Assembly (NCBI GenBank): GCA_001642005.1
Contig: LWCA01000101.1
Span: 1 to 55,360, forward strand
DNA length: 55,360 bases
Direction of reading: 5' to 3'
Source of the DNA: Intoshia linei
Lineage: Eukaryota; Orthonectida; Rhopaluridae
The notes beneath the pieces are model-generated. The model was not told where the DNA came from. It made no database searches and was given only the letters and a program-made list of their open reading frames with translations. Below are positions 1-14,000 of the stretch, one piece after another. Positions within the stretch are counted from its first letter, which is position 1, and each line of letters opens with the position of its first letter. Made by a program: the position numbers and the translations under genes.

Positions 1-341
1 GTAAAAAGATTATGCTATGCATATGGTGGGATATGGAGGGTGTGGTATATCATGCATTTCTAAAAAACAAATTCTTGACAATGAGAACTAGACTTCAATA
101 CCAAAATCGACAACCACTGTAATGTGAATTTACTGTACTACAATAAATCGTTGAAAATTTAAATTAACATAAAATAAAATTTGATTAATATTAAATTAAA
201 TTACTGTCCAATTCTTTGTTTAAACTGTAAGATAACAGTTTCAGTTCAGCTTTGTATCTGATAAAATCCATTTCAATAAAAATTTTAATTTAAAAATAAT
301 TTTATTTTAACCAAATTGAATGTTTCATGAAATATTTATGA

Positions 342-630
342 CTAGCTTGACTGTATGTACGTCATACAAACAGCATCCTAGCTCTGCTGAGGGCGGACAT
401 TTTTATTCTATCAGAAAAATAAATTCAACAAAAAAAAACTAAAAATGCTGCTATTCACTATTATCAATCATTTAAAGGAGTGATTCTAAACTTGATATAC
501 GTGGGCCCGTCATATCACAAAGTGAATTATTCCACGTTAAATTGATTTTGTTAACATTTGTGTAGATAATTTTAAAAAAAATTGTTATCCCATTTTATAA
601 TTTATTAAACAAAATGTGTATTACATTCTT
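342..630 (-). mobile_element. Helitron-like element, 3' portion
   Basis: The sequence reads from the CTAG terminus at 342-345, through the terminal hairpin and the GAGGGC block, into the same internal sequence seen at 16038-16320. The element lies on the minus strand. The copy is diverged and loses similarity near 630; its 5' end was not found. Confidence 0.6.
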
Positions 631-639
631 TAAATTTTA

Positions 640-857
640 AAATATGTGTAGTGCAGTGTAGTACTAAAAAGTGTCACATTTTTTCGAAAATTTTAGAATT
701 TGATGGGAAATTAGCACTAAAAGTGTGTATTTTTAAAATAGAAAAACTAATTAGCAATCAAAAACATTTAACGCTATCTATTCGAATTGCGTTTGACATT
801 TTAAATATCACTCAAAATATTATGGAGAAATTAAAACTGAACTTTATTTTAACATAA
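640..857. repeat. Dispersed repeat related to the 39288-39654 hAT element
   Basis: The block around AATCAAAAACATTTAACGC recurs at about 8355-8490 and, inverted, at about 39540-39654 and 41735-41900. In the last two copies it runs into a terminus reading TGTCACACCCTA or TGTGACACCCTA. It is therefore internal sequence of an Ac-type hAT MITE family. The short open frame inside it is a by-product. Confidence 0.6.
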
Positions 858-1520
858 ATTGGCGTTTGAGCTTTTAAACGTGGTACCCACTTTATAATAT
901 TGTTCTTAATGTTTAGTTATACAGTTTATTTTTTAAAATTTGTCGTTGACAATTAAAACTAAATTACTAGGCAACGTTAAAAAGATAAAAATTTTTCAGA
1001 CCATAATTTGGGAAACGTTTACTTAGTATAGGTAAAATTGTATATTTCAAAAAAATGTCGAAAAGAGGATTTTCACCTTAAGGGTTGGTAAATTTTGATT
1101 TTTTCTTTTGGGATTAGATAAAGTGGTTTTTTCTTTAGGTTTGGCAAAATTGTATTTTTTAAAAAAATTCTTGGGAAAAATGGATTTTTCCCTCAAGATT
1201 GGTAAAATTAGATTTTTTTATTTAGGATGAAATTAACTATTTATTCTCGTACGATTTGGATTTTTTATTAAATATTATTAAATTTTATTAATGGAATGGA
1301 TAAAAGTGGGATTTTTGAAATAATAATGTACCGCCCGTCTAGGCTTTGGGATAAAATCCTAATATCTGATATCTCTGCATCAATTTAAATTTAGTTGTCG
1401 TCGCTGACCTAGACTACAATGAATCGATTTTTATGAATCTAACATTATAAATGTTAAAAAAATATTTTTTGAAGTTGATTGATATTGGCAGCGTTACAGA
1501 AGTTTATTATTCAAAGTGAA
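858..1520. other. AT-rich intergenic stretch, no gene seen
   Basis: It contains a run of variants of the motif TTGGTAAAATT between about 1080 and 1310, ending near a GTACCGCCCGT block at about 1328. The same motifs occur in the fold-back element at 52651-52927, so this is probably a decayed relative. No exon was recognised. Confidence 0.4.
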
Positions 1521-4500
1521 ATGTCATTAAGTAACGGTATGATAACAATTACCAGAAAATACAAATTTTCTTCCGCACATTCTCTAAAAAAGTTTATCAT
1601 TACTATCATAATTCAATATAATGTAGGAATGGTTGGACCAACTATGAAAATGAAAATACCTTTGGAAAGTGTTTTTCTAAACACGGACATAATTACCAAT
1701 GTAAATATATTAATGAATTAACTATCTTTAAATCTGAGGGTATATGACAGGGATTATGAACATTTTTTGAGTATGGTTTTTTTTGCAAATATATTGTATT
1801 TAATCACTTATTAATTACTAATGAAGCACCTATTTTTTGTATTGTATTTAAAAAAAAATTTTATTTTAATCCAAACACATGATGCAGCCATAAATATTCA
1901 ATTAAAAACATTTAAAATTTAATTTAAAACCAATTACAAATATCATAATTTCTGTCCAAAAACTACTTAAAATATGTACGATATAAGTACTTGTTAAAAA
2001 TTCAGTCAACCCTCAGTTAGTGATGTCAGCGAAGCCTAAATATATATACACCTATAAATATATAACTATAAATGTAAACCTAAGCCAACCGTATATTAGA
2101 AAATGCATAAATTGAGAACAGATATATAAAAATATGATATTACTCGAAACCACACTGATTAAGGGTTGTTTGTATACAATATTATTTTAAATTATTTATT
2201 TTTTTAGTAAAAGTTTATTTACGCGGCTATGTAATATATTCATCAATATATATTCATTTATCAACAGTCGATTCTGTACTATATGAACATTGTTCAATAT
2301 GAATTAATGTGGTATAATTATATTAGTGGAACAAGCAATTTTTATTTTTTCAAATGGTACAGATTTATATGAATAATAATTTTTTAATGTGAACATTGAT
2401 AATGAACATAATTTTTTATTTAAATACAGTATTCTCTCTTTAACTCGCCATATTTGGGATTGACCAGAAGATAGGGAATTTGGTGAGATATAGAATTTAA
2501 AACCATAGAAACAGCAGATAAAATCTTAAAATTAACGGTTAAATTACAATAAAATGTAAATTGTAATACAAATTGTAAAATTTAATACAAATTAACTTAA
2601 CTTATTTTGAAAAATGGTTTTAAAACTAGTAGTTTATATTTTAAATTAACGGCGAGTTATAGAGTTGGCGGGTGGTGGAGATAATAGTAAATAGAAAGGA
2701 TGACTTATTCAGATTGAAATTTTTTGTGTGTGTTAACAAGATACAACTGTACCACCGGTAATTTTTTTTAAATACTAGGGCTGATTTCATTTTAAAAAAA
2801 AATGATCATTTGTGGTTTTGACCCTGAAGATATATTTTTTTTAAATTTAAATTTATGATTTTAAAATCTGTATCAGAGTGTATATTTTTTTAAATTTTAG
2901 AACTCGTTTGATTTTCAAAAAAAAGGATAATTGGGGTTTTGACTGATAAGATGTGAGTTTCTGAGATTGAAATTTATCTTACTTTTACACCGGAAAAAAC
3001 TGTAATATGGAAATGTGAAATTTTTAAAATTTTAAGACTCTTAGTTACAGAAATATACATACACAAAGACATAAAAAGAATGAGTTTTATATAAGTAAGG
3101 ATGTTAATAAAATTTAATATTATATAGTATCTGTAATGTGATTGCTTTGAAGAAATTTTTGTAGGTAAAGGAATCCGGATTATTAGTAAACTTTAAAGAC
3201 ATTGACAATATTATTGAAGTAATGATTTAATTTTGATTACGATAATGCAATGATTTATAATAAATATGTATAATATTTATTACTTTTGACACTTTTTGTT
3301 GAATTAAAAAAAGTATATTTTACTGAGTGTCCAAATGTTATATACAACATAATTAACGATAAAAATTCAGAAGGAATGAATTATATAGATTTTCACCCAT
3401 ATTTCTTTATTGGAAATGTGTAGAGTTTCAATGCACATTTTTTTGGAAATTTTAGGATGAATATAAATATTCATTTATTTACATTTTCAATTTTTATTTT
3501 AATCGAAACATTTGAAAAATATTGGTTAATAATATATTAAAAATTATTTCTCACCGGGAATGCGTAGATTTGTGGAGTTAAAATTTTTTATTTATATCAA
3601 ATGGAATAAGTTCTATCAGAATAATCTTTTTCTCAATTTTCGGACCGTTAATTATTTAACATTTTTTGTTTTAATAAAATATTTCGGAAAAAAAATATAT
3701 GAATACTAAAATACTTTTTTGACCGTGAAGTCGTCACTTATTCGGATTGAAATTTTCTGTATGTGTTAACAGGATACAACTGTACCACCTGTAAATTCTT
3801 TTAAATTCTAGGACTATTTTCATTAAAAAAAGAAGGGTAAAGAAGTGGTGTTGGCCCTGAAGATATAATTTTTTTAAATTTAAATTTATGATAATATTTA
3901 TGATTTTAAAATCCGTATCAGAGTATATATTTTTTTAAATTTTCCAACTCATTTCATTTTCAAAAAAAAGGACAATTGGGCTTTTTGACCCGTAAGATGT
4001 AAGTTTGAGAGGTTGAAATTTAGCTTACTTATATCTGGGAAAAATTGCAATAGAAATGTGGACTTTAGAAAATTCTAAGACTGGTAGTTATTGAAATAAA
4101 CGATAACACACACACACAAACAAGGCATAATATATAAGTAAGGATAACTGAAAAATTTTATAATTATAAATTTTTTTTATTATAATTTATAATAAAATTA
4201 AAATTGTATATTATTATTATTTAGAATAATATATTAAATATATTTGATCATAAAGACTTGGACGAAATACAATTCTTCAAACTTAAACCGAGGTACAGGA
4301 AGTTTATCATGCATACCTTTTTAATATAACACTTGTCTGAATTTAGAACACTGTTTCAATTTAACGTATAGAAAACTCACATAAATTAATAATTTAGGAG
4401 TAGAACTTGATTATAGCGATTAATCGATGAGATTTTGATTAAGATTTTGCTAAGAATTTTTAAGATTTAACTTGTGATTATAACCATTTTTATTCTTATA

Positions 4501-4817
4501 TTAAAAATCTTAATGTGATTTTTCCATTAGGATAACAACTCTGCTATTTTTAAATTAAATTTCTTGGTTAAACTATAAAATTGTTGAGTACATTTTTAGT
4601 AATAATTTAGTTTTGTAAGTATTTTAATTTATTGACTAATCTAGATTAAAACATGAAGTTCTATTTAAGTATTTTTATCTAAATAATTAATTAATGTAGT
4701 TCAGTCGAAAATATAGCAATTACGTGTTGGGAATTGATACAACGAGATTTCAACGAATTACTTTATTGCATTAAAGTTGACGAAACAAACCGAAACAGTG
4801 CAATATACTACGGATAA
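1521..4817 (+). CDS. PTS: 6-pyruvoyl-tetrahydropterin synthase-like gene
   Basis: This is the second enzyme of tetrahydrobiopterin synthesis, a cytosolic zinc enzyme. Exons seen: 1521-1591 (start, then KYKFSSAHSL with the first zinc His), 1627-1700 (FGKCFSKHGHNYQ, giving the catalytic Cys and the other two zinc His), 4225-4292 (FDHKDLDEIQFFKLKP) and 4700-4817 (SVENIAITCW, then KVDETNRNSAIYYG and stop). The 35-nt intron 1592-1626 and the junction 4292/4700 keep frame exactly; that junction restores the family's conserved PS-x-VEN motif. The weak point is the central TGMVxN exon. A matching MTGIMNIF lies at about 1735-1762, but the preceding ELTIFKSEG is in another frame and a TGA follows. The gap to 4225 is filled with Helitrons. 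It is either a living gene with an assembly error there or a recent pseudogene. The SH2D4-like start lies 256 bp downstream. Confidence 0.82.
2697..3101 (-). mobile_element. Helitron-like element, 5' portion
   Basis: The right end is the reverse complement of TCCTTACTTATAT, followed by T (A on the element strand). The internal blocks on the way out (CACACA run, ACTCGTTTGATTTTC, AACTGTACCACC) match the copies at 10053-10792 and 49740-50409. It sits in the long PTS intron. Confidence 0.65.
3385..4144 (-). mobile_element. Helitron-like element, 5' portion, long variant
   Basis: This is a second minus-strand copy in the same intron, ending at AGTAAGGA (4137-4144). It carries the extra internal block with TTTCGGACCGTTAATTATTT that is also found at 8180-8230, 10290-10345 and 38830-38860. 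No CTAG terminus is visible on its left side. Confidence 0.65.
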
Positions 4818-5073
4818 AAACGGATTGTGAAATTTTTATAAATAAATGTATCAATGATTATTTGCAAATTTTGTTAAAATTACGTAGATATATTTTATTG
4901 TAGTGCTCTATTTAATCATAATTAATATTCATTACGTACATTACGTATTTAAAACTACATTTTATAATTAAATATTTTATCACATATTGGAGGAATCGTA
5001 TTATGTAAATAAACTATAAATAAATATTTACAAAGATCTTTGCTACAAAACGATAACTTGGATAGAGTAAAAA

Positions 5074-8000
5074 ATGTTGAAGACTATTTTGAAAAATATG
5101 TATGTGGACCCGGAACTCCTGAATGATTTGGATGAGGAGCAAATGCAAATTTTATTTTACCAAATTAGACAAGTAAATCAATTCAAATTTTCACTGTTAT
5201 TTCAAATTTAATTAATATTAACAAACTAGGAACAACTTCGTAGATATAATCTTAGAGAAAATGAAAAAAAAGCATCTGCTATTATGAAATCTAGCTGTAA
5301 ACCATTAAAAATAGTTATCATAATTTTAGCTGAAAAAAAGATTAATTTTAAAGAAGGTGAAGATTCAAATATTTGTATAGAAGTGGCTGAGAATGAATGG
5401 ACCACTGATTTAAAAAAAATTCATAAAAAGTAAATTATAAATTATAATTACTATAATAACATTATAGTTGTTCATGCTATCAGAAACACAACCGTAAACT
5501 GTCAAACTGTTTGAATTATAAAAAATATTATAAAAGACAAATAAAGGACCACTATTCTGTAATTATTTAATCATTACGTATATGTGCAATGCATTTATAT
5601 TTTCATATTAATATTATATATACATTTTAATAATTAATAAATAGTTTGAGAACCTTAACAATACTTTTTCAGTTCTATCAGGCACTCAAAAATATAAAAG
5701 ATAAAATCTTTTTCAAATAATTCAATAACCATGGATATGTCATTATATTTAATTTTCCTTTCGAATGAAGTTCAGTTTTAATATTTACTTACATATTAAT
5801 ATTTAATATTATATATATGTTAATATTTTTATATGATAAATTTAAAATGACAAACGCAACTCGAATATATACCTGTAAGATTTTATATTTATAACTATTC
5901 TCAATATAAATTAAATCAAAACTTAAATTAAATTAAAACAAATTAAAACATTAGTTAACTAATGTTCTTGATTATTAGATACGTTTGACATCCTAATTTA
6001 TAAGTATTATTATAAGGGTACCATTTAATTTTACTCAATATTTCTATGATTGACACATTATTAATAAAGTTTTGCACCATCGTTAACTTTAACATTACAT
6101 GTATGCAGAGCCGTTTTAAGGCATGGGCAATATGAGCTTTAGCCCAGGGCCCCTCATTAAAAAAGGCCCCAAATTAATAAAAGTACTTTACATTTATATC
6201 TTAAGTATCAGTTTATAAGTTTTGAAGTGTGGGAATTCAAATAGCTAGAAACAACATATAAAAGAATCAAAGTTCTGGTAATTATTCAATTTAAAATATA
6301 TTCTACAATGTTTATTATATTATTTTTTGTGACTGCATGGTGCATATTTTCAAATGAAAAAGTAAACTTTGTTCATTAAATAATGTAAGTAGGTTTTTGT
6401 AAAATAAATAAAAGTTACTAAAAACCTACATACTATGTTTTAATGCTTTTATTAATACTCAATGAAATAAGACTCTAAGTCTCCAACCTACAGTATGCCC
6501 GGTCTTCTAAACAGGGGACCTATTATTTTTTTTTATTGCGTCGCTCGAAATTTTAAAAGGCCCGGCCCTTTGCTTAGCCCAGGGCCCCGAAGTGACTTAA
6601 GACGACTCTGCATGTATGTGTACTAAAATTGTAAATATTTCCATAATTTTATTAATATTATATTAGTATAATAGTAGATTATAATTATAATAATTATTTA
6701 ACAGGAAAAGAATCACGATTCTTTATATCCGATGTATTTAAATATGTATGATAAATCTGATTTATTTGAATCGACGGATTCGGAAAAAACACGGGTAAAA
6801 TTTTTGTAATATTTTAGAACTACTCGCTTCGGTATGTTAAATGTGAAATATTATACATGTCAAAATTATGTTATATGTATTTTATTTTAATTGTAAAAAA
6901 ATTTTAATTAGCAATATTGAATTCTAATCTATTATTTTTTAAAATAGACTTAGGTGAATAATGTATATGTTTTAGAGTGAATCTGAAGAGGTATAATTAA
7001 TCATTTATACATATGTATGTAGAAGATAATATAATCATATAAACGTAGAGTGTAGAAGAAGAATCTAATGAAGAACTATATATTGTGCCACAAGTAGTCG
7101 ATACCAAGATTGAAAGTAATTTCAAATTTACTTAAAATTAAAGACATAATTTTACTTTCAAATATGTTCATGTAAAAATTATTAATTTAAATTTAATATT
7201 TTGTTTACATAATATTTTGTTTATCTAAGTTACATTCTCGATTGTGCAGAGGTTCTCATGACATGGGATTTAGCGTTTTCAGAAAATGTGGGGCGCTGCA
7301 ACCAATATTATTAAATGTCAAATATTTCATTTTTGATATTGTTGATAAAAATTTTTTACCCTGATTTATTTTGTATTATGGGGATGTGAGCCTTAAAAAT
7401 GTCTTTATCCACTGACCTATTCTTAAAGTTCAAGGATATTATTGTGTTTTACAATATTTGACATGATTGAAAGTGAATTCAGTTCTGTAAACAAAATATT
7501 GAACAAAGATAGAAACAATATTAATATATTATATAATATGTCAAAGAGGATATATTGTTATCAAATTAACCAGCATAAAACCAAGAATTAACAAGTTGAC
7601 ACTTAATCACCAGGCGCAAAGATCACATGGAAAAAAATTAAAAATTATTTATTTGTTTTCCATTGTTATCCTTACTTATACATATCCTAACTTGTATAAT
7701 ATTATACGTGAATTTTTGTTTGTGTGTCTGTGTGTGTTACGCTTTATTGAAATGACTAGCAGTCTTAGAGTTTTTTAAAGACCACATTGCAATTATAGTT
7801 TTTTTCGGGACGTATAATAAGATAAATTTCAACCTCTCAATTTCACATCTTACGTGTCAAAAACCCCAGTTGTCCCTCTTTTTGAAAATCAAACGAGTTG
7901 GAGAATTTAAAAAGATATATAAACTGATGCGGATTTTAAAATCGTAAACATTATTATAAATGTAAATTAAAAAAAATTATATGTTCAGGGCCAAAATGTC

Positions 8001-11000
8001 AAATTACCATTCTTTTTTTTGAAAACACCCCTAGAATTTCAAAACATTTACAGGTGTTAGAGTTGTATCCTGTTAATACGCATGAAAAATTTTAATCCGA
8101 ATAGGTGATGACTTCACGATCAAAAAAGCATTTTAACATTTACATATTTTTTTTCGAAATATTTTATTAAAACAAAAAATGTTAAATAATTAACGGTCCG
8201 AAAATTAAGAAAAAGATTATTCTGATAGAACTTATTCCAGTTGATATAAATACAAAATTTTAACTCCAAAAATCTACGCATTCCTGGTGAAAAATAATTT
8301 TTTATATATTTTCAACCATTATTTTTTTACAAATATTTCGATTAAAATAAAAATTGTCACATTTTTTGAAAACTTTGAGCATTGATTGGCAAATTAGTAC
8401 TAAATGTGTGTATTTTTAAATTATAAAATTATAATTCGTAATCAAAAACATTTAGCACTCTCTATTCGAATTGCGTTTGTCATTTGATAAAAAAATATGA
8501 CATTTATGACTTTTTAAAAATAGATATACCTTATTAAATATGTTTATTAGAGTTGCCTCATACATTTCTAACAATTTTTTATTATTAAAAAAAAAATTAT
8601 TTTTATAACATAATTCCCCTAATAATGACACATTTATGGTTATGGAGTTTACGTTGAAGTCGTGTTATTTTAATTTAATGTATTATGTTAATTATGTTAA
8701 TTTAATGTATTAGGTTAATTATGTTAATATAGTACATGTATGTATTATGTATGTTAATTTGTTTGTGTTTAATTTTGTTTAAGTTTTAGAGATGGTTAAA
8801 ATCCTCTAACAATCTAATAAGTACATATTTTAGTTCGTAATCAACCGTGGTTAAAAACTAAAAAATGAACTATAGTCAAATTTTAAATATATAATAAAAC
8901 AGGGAATTCAACATAATAACCACATAACTATGGATATATTATAATATCTGCTTTTCCACTTGAAATTCAAGTTTTAATTTTTATTTACTGTATTTTGAAT
9001 GTTAATATTTTTATATTAATTGGTTTTTCACTAAAATACACCATATACAGTGTATATTATACACGCTAACCGTCATTGATTCTTTGATGGATGTGACACC
9101 CTTGTATACATATTAAATATAAATAAATTATATAATTAATATCTATTTACATTGTTGTAATAAGTATAAATGTAGATATTATTTATAAAAGTTGATATTA
9201 ACAATAATTCAATATTTTTAGGTATAAATGAGAATAAAGAAACTAAAAATCTTGATGATAATAAAAATATGTATATAAAAGTAATATTTTTGGTTTTGTA
9301 ATGTAATGTGTGTTTATTTGAACTATCTAGTTTTATAATTTTGACATGATTACAAAAATTATTATAACGGAAAGTACTATGTATATCAATTTTTAATTTA
9401 CTATTACATTTATTTTATTTTGTTTGTTTATATAATATTATAAATTTAGAGCCCTGAAATAGCTAACAAAAAACCAAATGACGTGATAGGTTAATATATA
9501 ATAAATGAGTGATTCTTTACTGGAGGTGCATGTTACTTATAGAAGCATAAATTATTTTTGTTAGAAAGAAATTATTAAATTTTTATTAAATGTTTATTAA
9601 ATATTTAGCAAATTATTGCAAATATTTAATCCTAAAGATGAGTTTCTGAAAAGTTTAAAAAAATGAGAATAAAGCATGATTTACTAAACAGTACTACAAT
9701 ATACATAATTAGTTAGGGCATGCACAAACTCTAAATTAAGAACCACTGCATTACAAAAAATTCACTATAAATCTATTACTTATAACTAAAAAAATTACAT
9801 TAGAAAGTATACGTTACAAAATATTATAGTGTTACTAAAATTTAAAATTAATTAATTAATACTTAAAATAATTAAACTAAATTTTAGTCAACAAATTTAC
9901 GACTTCATTGAAGAAAAATTCATCCATGTAATTCATGATTACTTATAAAATATGTAGTAACCCAAAGTTTCCCAATCTGAGCATATGAAATTTTTTGGTG
10001 AATTCTATACATTCAACCATTTTCCATTTATTATTTTAAATTAATAATATACTGGGTTGACTGTGATGTACTACGTACAAACAGTACCTAGCTCTGCCGA
10101 GGGCACATTTTGGGTGAATATTTACATTTTAAATTTTCATTTTAATAAAAATATTTGCAAAATAATGGTTGAAAATATAATAAAAATTATTTTTCACCGG
10201 GAATACGTAGATTTCTAGGGTTGAAACTTTGTATTTATATCAACTGAAATCAGCTCTATCAGAATAATCTTTTTTTAATTTTCAGACAGTTAATTATTTC
10301 ACATTTTATGTTTTAATAAAATATTTCGGAAAAAAATATATGAATGCTAAAATGCTTTTTTGACCGTGAAGGCGTAACTTATTCAAATTGAAATTTTTTG
10401 TGTGTGTTAACAGGATACAACTGTACCACCTGTAATTTTTTAAATTCTAGCAGTGTTTTCATTAAAAAAAGAAGGGTAATTTGAGGTTTTGGCCCTGAAG
10501 ATATAATTGTTTTAAATTTAAATTTATGATAATATTTATGATTTTAAAATCCGTATCAGAGTATATATTTTTTTAAATTTTCTTTTACGTTTGAGTTTCA
10601 AAAAAAAAACAATTGGGTTTTTTAACCCGTACGATATGAGTTTTGGAGGTTGAAATATTTTTTGTTAACACCCTCGGAAAAAACTGTAATTGAAATGTGG
10701 ACTTTATATAATTCTAAGACTGGTAGTTATTGAAATAAACGGTAACACACAGACACAAACAAATATTGCGTAGCATATTATATAAGTAAAGATGGACGTA
10801 ATATTCATAACATGATAATCGTAGTAATTTTCTGATTAATCTGTGAACTTTTGACTTTTTGGACTTATATTTTCCTTTAAACTATAGTTTTAATTGGTTT
10901 GTAATTTGTAAAATTTATTTTTTGGCCCTCACTTGCCATGTGTTTCGACTACCAATTAAAATTAATCAATGTATGTACAATACAATGAAATTTGTGACTA

Positions 11001-14000
11001 GATCAGAAAAACAAGAGATGTTAATGCTAAATTCAAAATATAAAAAACTTAATATCAATGGTAAATACAAATTTATATTAATTAGTTATTAATTTAATAT
11101 GACAATAGAAAATAAAGGATATGATAAAGCTAAAAAGGAAATTGGTTCAGTCAAATCAATGTAACAAATTTTATCAATATTATGATAATAATCTAGAGTT
11201 CAAAGACAACATTCGTTAATTCGAAAAACGAAAAAAACTTTTACCAATCAATTTAATGACTCTGAAGCACAAAATGTATATTTAATATATGAAATAAATA
11301 TATATAATAAAAATTTAACTTGAAACCTGCAACGACATTTACCGTGGTCAAGTTAAAAATAAAAATATTTTAAAGTTGATTGATTGGGTTGAGTATTAAC
11401 TGATTGGTTATATAAAATTGAATACGTTAATATAACTAAAATTTAAGTTAATGACCATTTGTTTATATTCAAGACTTGTCCAAGTTACTTTTTACGGGAG
11501 GATTACAATTTTTTTTAATATTTTCCCGTGCAGGCGTTAATATTAATATATGAATTATATCATTGACAATTTAGAAACTTAAAGAAATCAATCATAATTG
11601 GAAAAATAAATGTAACACGTTTATATGAAATTTTTAATTTAGTACTTTTAGTAAACGTGACAAAGGAAAAGTAATAAATTTAATATACCCTTGGTAACGA
11701 AATTAATATAATTAATTTTTAGTCAAGATTTAAATGAATCTCAAAAAAAAGCGAATAAAGATAAAGTAATTATATTAAATGTTAATGTAATATATATTCA
11801 TAATGAAATAATGTATAAATTAAATTTTTAACAATTATAAAAAAGATTTTATAGTTTTTTCAAAATAAATATGAAGAAGATTGGAAAGAGAGAGGTTTTA
11901 TTTAAATATGACGGTAACCCTCTATTAATCCAGTCAAACTAATCCATTGTGAATATGGCACTAACCCAATTGATAAAATATAATAAAACATTTGAGGGTT
12001 ACCTGAATTATTCATATAGATTTGAAAGTTTTCATAAAAAATAATAGAACAAAAGGCTCGTGAAGCTGAAAAACAAAAATCAGATTTGACAAAATATTTA
12101 AGTAAAGATCGTAGAAAGCTTAGCAGAAAAATTTTGACTGAAAGTTGTGTTATCGTATCTCATGAAGATAGAAATCTTTGGTAATGCATTAATATTATAA
12201 TGTCATGTAATTATTACATTATTATCATTAATATTTAAAAAAATATACTCCAAATTTCCTAACTAATATAACTTCCAGTAAAACACTGCAATTTATCTTT
12301 TAATTATTATAATGATGAAATATTTTCAGACTATGATATAATATTTAAATCTAAAATGATAAAATGTATTACACTGCAGTCTGCAGTGTATCAAAGTAGA
12401 TAAACATTGTATTAAGTTATTATTACATCGCTTGTCGTTATTATTATACTGTATGTGAAATGACATATAATCTAAATTACTCTAAAAATGATTATTGTAT
12501 ATAAACAGTTCGGCCTAATGTTGTTATTTCATATTTGATATCTTCAAGACATTTATATTTATAATCAGAAATTCTTTAGGAAATATAATTCAATTTTATA
12601 TAGTGAAAATGGATGAAACCTAGATATTTTAATTAATAAACAAAAAAATTTGGTTTTATTTGATAAATTGTATTATTATTTCCATGATTTATATTTTTTA
12701 ATTAAAACTAATCTTGTTTTATCAATGAATATTTTTCTTAATTTATTTATAATTTATAAAAATTCTAAAATAAGCTCATAATAATATGTGACCAAATTTC
12801 ATCAATACATTCAATGTTTAGTGCAGTGGCCACCAAACTACGGCCCGCGAATTACAAATCTATTACAAAATACCCCCGTGATATCTTACATTTATCATTG
12901 ACTTACATTTTAAATGTATATATTATCGACTTGTCATTTCTAGATCATGAGAAACTTATTAATTCATTAACTTAAATTTTAAATCGTAATTTAAAATTAC
13001 GTCATGTATATTTTCCATCTACCTTACCGATTTTTTTTTAGTTATTCCGGCACCATGTCAAAAAGGTTTGGTGGTCACTGTTTTACTGTACAGGTTACCT
13101 CACCTTTTTCACTGCGAACCGTTATTTTTCAATAAAATTGTCTCTCATAAAAAAAATAATTGAAAATCCCGGCTATAAGATGGTTTAAATTTTTTAATAT
13201 AAAACCAAAAAAACGATATGCCTTTTTTGAAAAGTGGAAAAAAATTTTTATATAATTTTTTTAATTGCTTCTTTTTTCTCTAATATCGTTTGATTTAATT
13301 CATCTCTATGCATGTCACTGTATTGTCTGGAACGATTGGAATTTGGAGTGAAAAATAGATTTTATCGTATTTTTAATATATTATTTGATATAATAGTAAA
13401 AACGACATTTCTATTCCCAACAATTTTCAAGACATTTTAAATTGGTTTAAAAGGGAAGAAAAAGAAAATTGCTTCGAGGCAAACTCAAATAGACCTTTTC
13501 CTTGGTTTTATGGTAATGTATTGTAATTTTAGTTACTTTAAAATAAAATTTTCTTGATAGTTAATTTTACCTATTAGAGAAGTATTTCGCAAAAGTGTTT
13601 AAATATTGTTGCGCATTAGCTAGTTATAAATTTTAACTATCATTGTTTATAAATATTATGCACATGGTGCATAAAAGTTGAGTATGATTACTGAATAAGT
13701 GTTCACAACGAAATTGTTGATTTTTAAGTAATTTTGGACAATTTTTGAAAAATTTAAATATTTATTGGTATTGATGATTAACTTTAAAAATATTTTAGAA
13801 AATAATTTTGGCATTTCATTTTACAGTAAAATTTTGAAACCAGATCAAACCTTGTATATAGAATATTTTATTCTTAAAAAAATGTTCTAAAAACTTAATA
13901 CAAACTTTTTAGAATTCAAAGATTTTTAGTGGTTTTTTCAAAATTAAGAGTTTTTTTGATAAATAGTTTTTAACCGTGAAATTTTATCCATATCAAAAAA

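Noticed and set aside
651-857. Open frame of 68 codons on the plus strand
   Set aside because: It lies inside a dispersed MITE repeat found at three other places, in frames that are not open.
7596-7778. Open frame on the plus strand
   Set aside because: It runs across the 5' end of a Helitron copy (GTGTGTCTGTGTGTG) and shows no protein character.
10859-11092. Open frame of 77 codons in an SH2D4-like intron
   Set aside because: No homology recognised, composition follows the AT-rich background, and the phases of the flanking SH2D4 exons do not need it.
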